A stretch of 64,000 nucleotides of DNA from Chrysomallon squamiferum (taxonomy: Eukaryota; Mollusca; Gastropoda; Neomphalida; Peltospiridae). Shown here piece after piece: positions 58,601 to 64,000 of the stretch; the stretch's first letter is position 1; the number at the start of each line of letters is the position of its first letter. The notes under the pieces are model-generated. The model worked only from the letters and a program-made list of their open reading frames with translations. It was not told the origin of the DNA and made no database searches. The stretch is from contig CM022672.1 of NCBI GenBank assembly GCA_012295275.1, forward strand, positions 13,215,495 to 13,279,494. Direction: 5' to 3'. Both the position numbers and the translations under genes were made by a program.

Positions 58601-61600
58601 AAAAACATGAATGCCCAAGGTCTCAAAGGAGCTGGATTGGCTGGGTTGAAAACTGGTGTACCACAAGATGTTAAAACAGCTGATATTTCTGGACCAAAAA
58701 ATGGTAACATTATAAGTCAAAAAGGCATAGGAACACCAACACCTAAAGCAGTTGGAACATTGAGTTCAAAAGGAACTACAGCTGAAACACAGACAATTAT
58801 ACATTCACCTACCAATGGTCCTCCGCCATTGGTAAATAGTACAAGTCCAGCAACAGCTGCAATGCCAACATTATCTACAGCTTCGCCCACCATTGGTGCA
58901 TTGCCTCCACGTGTACCAGTTCGTGTAACGTCTCCACCAGTACCAGTTGGTACAGGGCCACAACCACCAGTTCTGGAACCAGTTTTACCCGCCACATCTG
59001 CTTCTAGTCTGATTACCAGTGTTCATCCACCTGTTCAGCCTACAAGAGTAAGTATCAAAAAAATTGGAATTTGAGTTCCATTTACATAAAATTAATAAAA
59101 TCATCTGTTTTCCAATCTTGTATATTTCTGGACTACTGTATGTAATTTTGGCTGAAACACTTATTAATCAGTTACTGTGTTTGTTTTAGAGAAAACCAGG
59201 TATCAAGCGTAAAGCTGATACAACAACACCAACGACAACACCATCTGCAGTTGGGCCAGGAATTTATGACTTTGAGCCTGAAACAACACCTCTTCTTCCA
59301 AATAAAGTTGCACCAACACGTCGGGAAAGTGTGAGACAGATAAAAAAGCCGAAGCGTGATTTACCAGATGATGAGGTTGTTGTATTAAGAAAAATTGTTG
59401 AAATTATAATATATAGCTAGAAACAAATACAACTTAAATGACTAATGTTAATAGAATAGTAGTCAATAAGTGTGTTGTAATGTTTTAATATTAAACCTTG
59501 TGAACAAGCATGCTTCCAGTTGAAACATTTAAACCCTGGGAGCCTCAGACTGAATACTTTGGTTGTGATAACTGAATAAGCTTTCACAAATAATAAAGAA
59601 TCTTGCCATAAAATTTAAGTTAATTAACATATTTGGTAAATTCTTTTTTGTATGAATATTGGTTGAATGCGTGCAATTTAAAGTACTTTCAATGTAACGA
59701 ATGGGATAACTACATGTGAAAATTCTTTTTTTTCACCAAAGACTGTGAAATAATAGGATCACAAATCTGCAGGGATTTGTGAAAATGTTCACTTATTTCA
59801 CTGAGGATTGGAAAGCTGCAATGATTTGCAGTTAACCGTTATAAAATGACATACTAAAGGAAAAATATCAACTTTGTAAAGAACCACTTTTGTTTTTGTG
59901 CTTAGTTATTAGCTGAAACAAAACATTAGTCACAAATTATAATTAGAAAGTATACATTGTATTTTCAATGATTAAACTGGAAAGGTACATTTATTACATT
60001 TTACTGAAAAATTGATTAATAGTAGATATTAGAAAATTCATTACAGCTAACAAATGGTTAACAGTGAGTGCTCCTTGGGTTAATAATTGACACCTACAGT
60101 GTTTTGTTAACACATTAGATTTGTCCTAAACATATTTTTATTTGGTATCTCAAGATCTATGAAACTTGAGGACAGATGTTTCTTTTGGTGTCATTTTAAT
60201 TAGAACCGATTGGTACACTATGCATATAATGTTTTACTGGAGTTGAAAAACAAATGTTTATATGTGTGCTTGTTTTTTATATTGATCTTTCAGAGCACAG
60301 TTGATAATCTTTTCCAGGCCCAGCATAGTTCAAAAAACAAAAAGGGGAAGGTGTCTGAACAGCTGAAGTATTGTACTAATCTGGTCAAGGACCTTTTTTC
60401 AAAGAAACATGGTGTAAGACATTTTTCTTACGGTTAAAATTACAAACATTATGAACTAGAAGGCAGTTGTCTTTTATGAAATAGATGCAACAATATTACA
60501 TACCCCCAAAATATAGTGAACAATCCTATTTTCCAAATGTTGTATGGATATTTGATCACATACCAATATTTTAGTTGTAATAAAGTTCACTTGTATGTGT
60601 ATACATTCTTTGTTTTCAGGTATCCTGCTCAGTGCTTAGAAAATGATCAATCAATAAAAAATTTAAACATGACAGTATTAGTTGAGATGTAGTGTTTTAA
60701 GATGTTAATTTAGTTTGGGAAATTCCATTTAAAGCTTAAAAGTTGTGGAATGTTGCTTATGTCAAACTATAGATTTGACACATTGTTTGATGTGGAGTTG
60801 CCGTTCCATTTCAGGCTTATGCTTGGCCATTTTATAAACCAGTTGATGCACAAGCTCTGGGTCTTCATGATTATTATGACATTATCAAGAAGCCAATGGA
60901 CTTGGGAACAATTAGAGTATGTATCAGTTGATTTAAGAGAAAGGCAGTCAGAAATATGTACTAAATTTATTTTAAAGACCTTTAAGTTTTTAAACAAATT
61001 TTAAATTCACTGGCTGCTACTGCTTAATAGTACTAATGTTTTAACTATGGTATTATAAGGTAAAATATTACTGTTGTTGACTTGAAGCAGTTGTCAGCCC
61101 ATTTAATTGCAAATGTTAAACAATTTGCAGAAAAAAAGCCATAAAATTGTAAGGTTTTTGCTTCAATATCAAAATTGCAGATTTGCTTAGCTTTTAATGA
61201 ATAAATTGAGGTAAAATACTATTACTATCAAAGTTATTAATTACCTTTTTTTTTTTTTTTTCATTGTTTTAGAGAAAATTAGAAAATCGGGAATATTCCA
61301 CTCCTAGTGAAGTGGCAGAAGATGTACGCATGATTTTTACCAACTGCTATAGGTACAATCCTCCTGATAGTGATGTTGTGATGATGGGAAGAAAATTGCA
61401 GGTAAATTACCTGATAATTTTAAACATGGTCCAAAATCACTAAACAAGAGGGAATGATAAAAAAAACAGAATAAATCAGAATTTGTTTTCAAGTTAAATG
61501 TCATTAAACTAAAGGAGATTTATTAGCTGCTACCATTTTTTTTTTTTTTTATTACACTGATAATTTACTGTGAAACTGTGTAGATGCTTTTATTTTGTTA

Positions 61601-64000
61601 ATTGGTATACTAATGTTAGTACACATTTTGTGGCTTCATTGATATAGTGAATTTTGTGACATAATCATCATTACAATTCTAACAACATTTGATGATGCAT
61701 ATAAGCGCCTACAGAGTTTTACTATCACATGTACAGATCAATCTGATTTTTTGGTTGTAGTCAAATATGCACCAAAAATATATTGCGTGTTGTATTTAAT
61801 ATTTATTTAGTATGTATCGGGGTTTCCTGGTAACAAATTTGTTAACTTGATTCAGCAGAAAGGAAAACTATTGGAGATTTTGAATCGGTATTGTGCAAGT
61901 ATGGCAAGACAGTAAAATAATTTTAGTAAGACAAGGTGTGAACAAGAAAGTAAATTTGGAATCATGTCAGATAGTTCCATATTTGTAAACTATGGTTGCC
62001 AGAGAACACCAGAGACTGCCTCTATTTAGATAGTTGTGTGTTCTGTGAAATGTGGAAAATGTACTCAAATTGAAAGAAAAACAACTTGGTTATCTGTACA
62101 CTCACATATTCATTTTGATACAATCTTTGGAAAAGGATTACGATGCTCTAGACCGTTTACATACTAGAAATTATAAATTTTAAAATATGTGTTCACATCA
62201 CAGCATTTGAAAATGTACACAAATGTATACATTTTTTTTTTTTCAATTTTGTAGGATGTTTTTGAAATGAAATATGCTAAAATGCCAGATGAACCACCAC
62301 CACCACCTGAATCAGAACACCCACCTGCTATGTTAACAGTAATGAACAAAGTGAATAAACTGAGTGACATGTCATCTAGTAGTGGGTCAGAGGATAGTGA
62401 CATTGATGATGATAGTGAAGAAGAGCGGGAAAAACAACTGAAAGAACTTCAAGAACAGGTATCAATTATTTTGATAATTCTTGCATCAAAAAACATTAGT
62501 TTGTCAGAAAGATACCAACCATGTTTTAAGGACAAAGTAATTCATATGCAATATACCCAAAATTATGTGGGTGAGTGAAAATATTTCGTTTAAAAAAAAA
62601 AATGGAACTCTTAATTACATTTAATTACAATTATCTCTAATTTTTATTTATAGTTTTCAGATAGTTAAAAGAATAGAATAGTTACGTTTTTTTGTTTTTT
62701 TTAAACTGTTTATATTTGTAAAAATAATTATTTTGAAAATGAGTAAAGTGATGATGCTCATGCGTGTCATTTGATTCTCCAGATTGTATTTTTTCCTGAA
62801 GTTGGATGTGATGTTTTATCATATTCAGTGAATGGAATGTAAATACACATACGGAGAAAAAATGATAGTAATTTGTCTTTTCTGATTACTCTTTTCATTT
62901 TTTCTTTTATTTAAATTGTACATATTTCCCACGTTCACATTCTGAATACAGTAAGTGATTCTTTTAGTTACAGTTTATATTATATCTTGTTAATTTCAGT
63001 TTCAAAAAATACAAGATCAACTGGCTAATCTAACTCGAGAACATATGAGCAGACTGAAGGAAAAACGAGAAAAAAAAAAGAAGAAGAAGAGAAATCGTGA
63101 AAAGGACAAAGATAGGGAAAAATCTTTGGAAAAAGTTACTCCTGTACCTCAGCCTCCACCTGCACAGGTTGCATCAATTCCTATGACTCTAGATACAACA
63201 AAACCAAAGAAAAAATCTAAACAAAAATCTCCTAGTTCAAAAAGACAGAGAACTAATAGTCGATCTTCTTCAAAGAAAAAATCTGTCATGCATACTAGCT
63301 CAGCTGTGCCAGCATTTGATAGTGATGATGAAGATAATGCAAAACCTATGACTTACGATGAAAAAAGACAACTTAGTTTAGACATAAATAAATTGCCAGG
63401 TAAGATAAATTCTGGCTGTACGTGTTTCGAAAGTGTAGGATGTGCTGTGATCTCTATTCATTCTATTCGTGGATTATAAAGGACACCATTCAGTAAGGAT
63501 CAGTATCCCAAAATATACTTGAGGGAAAAAAAGCATATAATTAAAATGTGCTTTTGATTTTTATATGGTATTTTTTACTTTCAGTATTAGTCTAAAACAT
63601 ATTATTGGTGAGTTTGCTTGCGGTGTTTGAAAGGTAAAGCTTTAACTGATGGAGGCTAGGTCAGTTAGGTGTAAGCCTGATTGGGTTTGTTGTATACTTG
63701 TTAGACATGATTTGAAGACATTTTTGTCTTATTTCCTAAATCCGTTTGGGTCTGTTTTGAAACAGTAAATATTTTCAGAACCAAGATACTCAAATTACCA
63801 GTAAATCGATGATATTTCACAGATTTAATTGTTAAATGATTTCTGTAAGACGAAAGCTACATAAATTGCAACAGTTAACAAAGAATGCCTGTGTTCATTT
63901 TTTCTCAGTTGTTTAAACTAAAATTTATTTTGTAGGTGATAAACTTGGCAGAGTGGTACATATTATACAATCCAGAGAACCGTCCTTGCGAGATTCCAAT
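55673..64000 (+). CDS. BET-family double-bromodomain protein (BRD2/3/4-like), 3' end outside window
   Basis: Exons: 55673-55704, 55961-56021, 56619-56798, 57543-57689, 58246-58314, 58454-59047, 59190-59375, 60294-60413, 60815-60916, 61273-61401, 62255-62458, 63000-63399 and 63936 to the window end. About 763 residues are read in frame. BET proteins bind acetylated histone tails through two bromodomains and recruit transcription elongation and chromatin factors. BD1 (about 50-160) has the WPF shelf (W77-F79), [19 protein letters not shown] and the acetyl-lysine-binding N136 in YNKPGD. A 198-residue exon rich in G, P, T, K and V follows, then motif A ([11 protein letters not shown]). BD2 (about 445-555) has WPF at 467-469 and N526 in RYNPPD. 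Next are a serine/acidic patch, a lysine-rich region and the start of the ET domain ([37 protein letters not shown]). The donor after residue 423 (GAG/GTTGTT) is weak. Paralogue names do not apply if this is the single invertebrate BET gene, like Drosophila fs(1)h. Confidence 0.95.
59376..60293. other. BET intron between motif A and the BD2-proximal exon
   Basis: Roughly 0.9 kb of non-coding sequence with in-frame stops soon after 59375. It is somewhat less A/T-rich than other introns, but no repeat, RNA gene or ORF was recognised. Confidence 0.6.

Noticed and set aside
58717-58995. A glycine-rich antisense frame opposite the BET linker exon
   Set aside because: It is explained by proline/threonine codons of the BET exon read backwards.

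Overview
The window is nuclear DNA from an animal. It is strongly A+T-rich, and its genes are split into many short exons with GT-AG introns, long non-coding gaps and abundant simple repeats. Joining exons by GT-AG rules and reading frame gives seven recognisable protein genes, all conserved metazoan housekeeping or cell-biology families. Alpha-tubulin, WDR5, a single BET bromodomain protein, RABGAP1, OGG1, an LRRIQ3-like protein and MRPS2 in this form suggest an intron-rich invertebrate. A mollusc or other lophotrochozoan is plausible, but the sequence alone does not prove it. There is no bacterial operon, CRISPR array, phage or plasmid feature.

Layout: (1) 1-5.9 kb, the 3' half of a sideroflexin gene (+), whose leading intron holds a degenerate ~40-bp minisatellite. 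(2) 5.9-10.0 kb, non-coding, probably partly the 3' UTR of the next gene. (3) 10.0-22.3 kb, a complete 21-exon RABGAP1 gene (-), with a dead Tigger-type DNA transposon in one intron and a duplicated exon/intron fragment just upstream of its start-codon exon. (4) 22.3-24.7 kb, a divergent intergenic region with two perfect CRE palindromes and microsatellites. (5) 24.8-27.5 kb, a five-exon alpha-tubulin gene (+). (6) 27.8-31.9 kb, a six-exon OGG1 gene (-), tail-to-tail with tubulin. (7) 32.8-36.6 kb, an LRRIQ3-like gene (+), head-to-head with OGG1. (8) 37.7-39.5 kb, mitochondrial ribosomal protein S2 (-). (9) 39.5-43.5 kb, a gene-free gap with an internally deleted Tigger element. (10) 43.5-50.1 kb, a 13-exon WDR5 gene (-). 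(11) 50.1-53.1 kb, a shared promoter region with repeated E-box/CCAAT modules. (12) 53.1-64.0 kb, a BET bromodomain gene (+), cut by the window end inside its ET domain.

The gene models for RABGAP1 (1042 aa), alpha-tubulin (452 aa), OGG1 (393 aa), the LRRIQ3-like gene (767 aa), MRPS2 (269 aa) and WDR5 (349 aa) each sum to a whole number of codons with no internal stop, which supports the splice sites chosen. The genes do not form one pathway. WDR5 (H3K4 methylation complexes) and the BET protein (acetyl-histone reader) are both chromatin factors sharing a divergent promoter. Sideroflexin and MRPS2 are mitochondrial. I see no convincing undescribed system. The most interesting items are the transposon fossils, the duplicated RABGAP1 fragment, an OGG1-specific acidic insertion and the promoter architecture.
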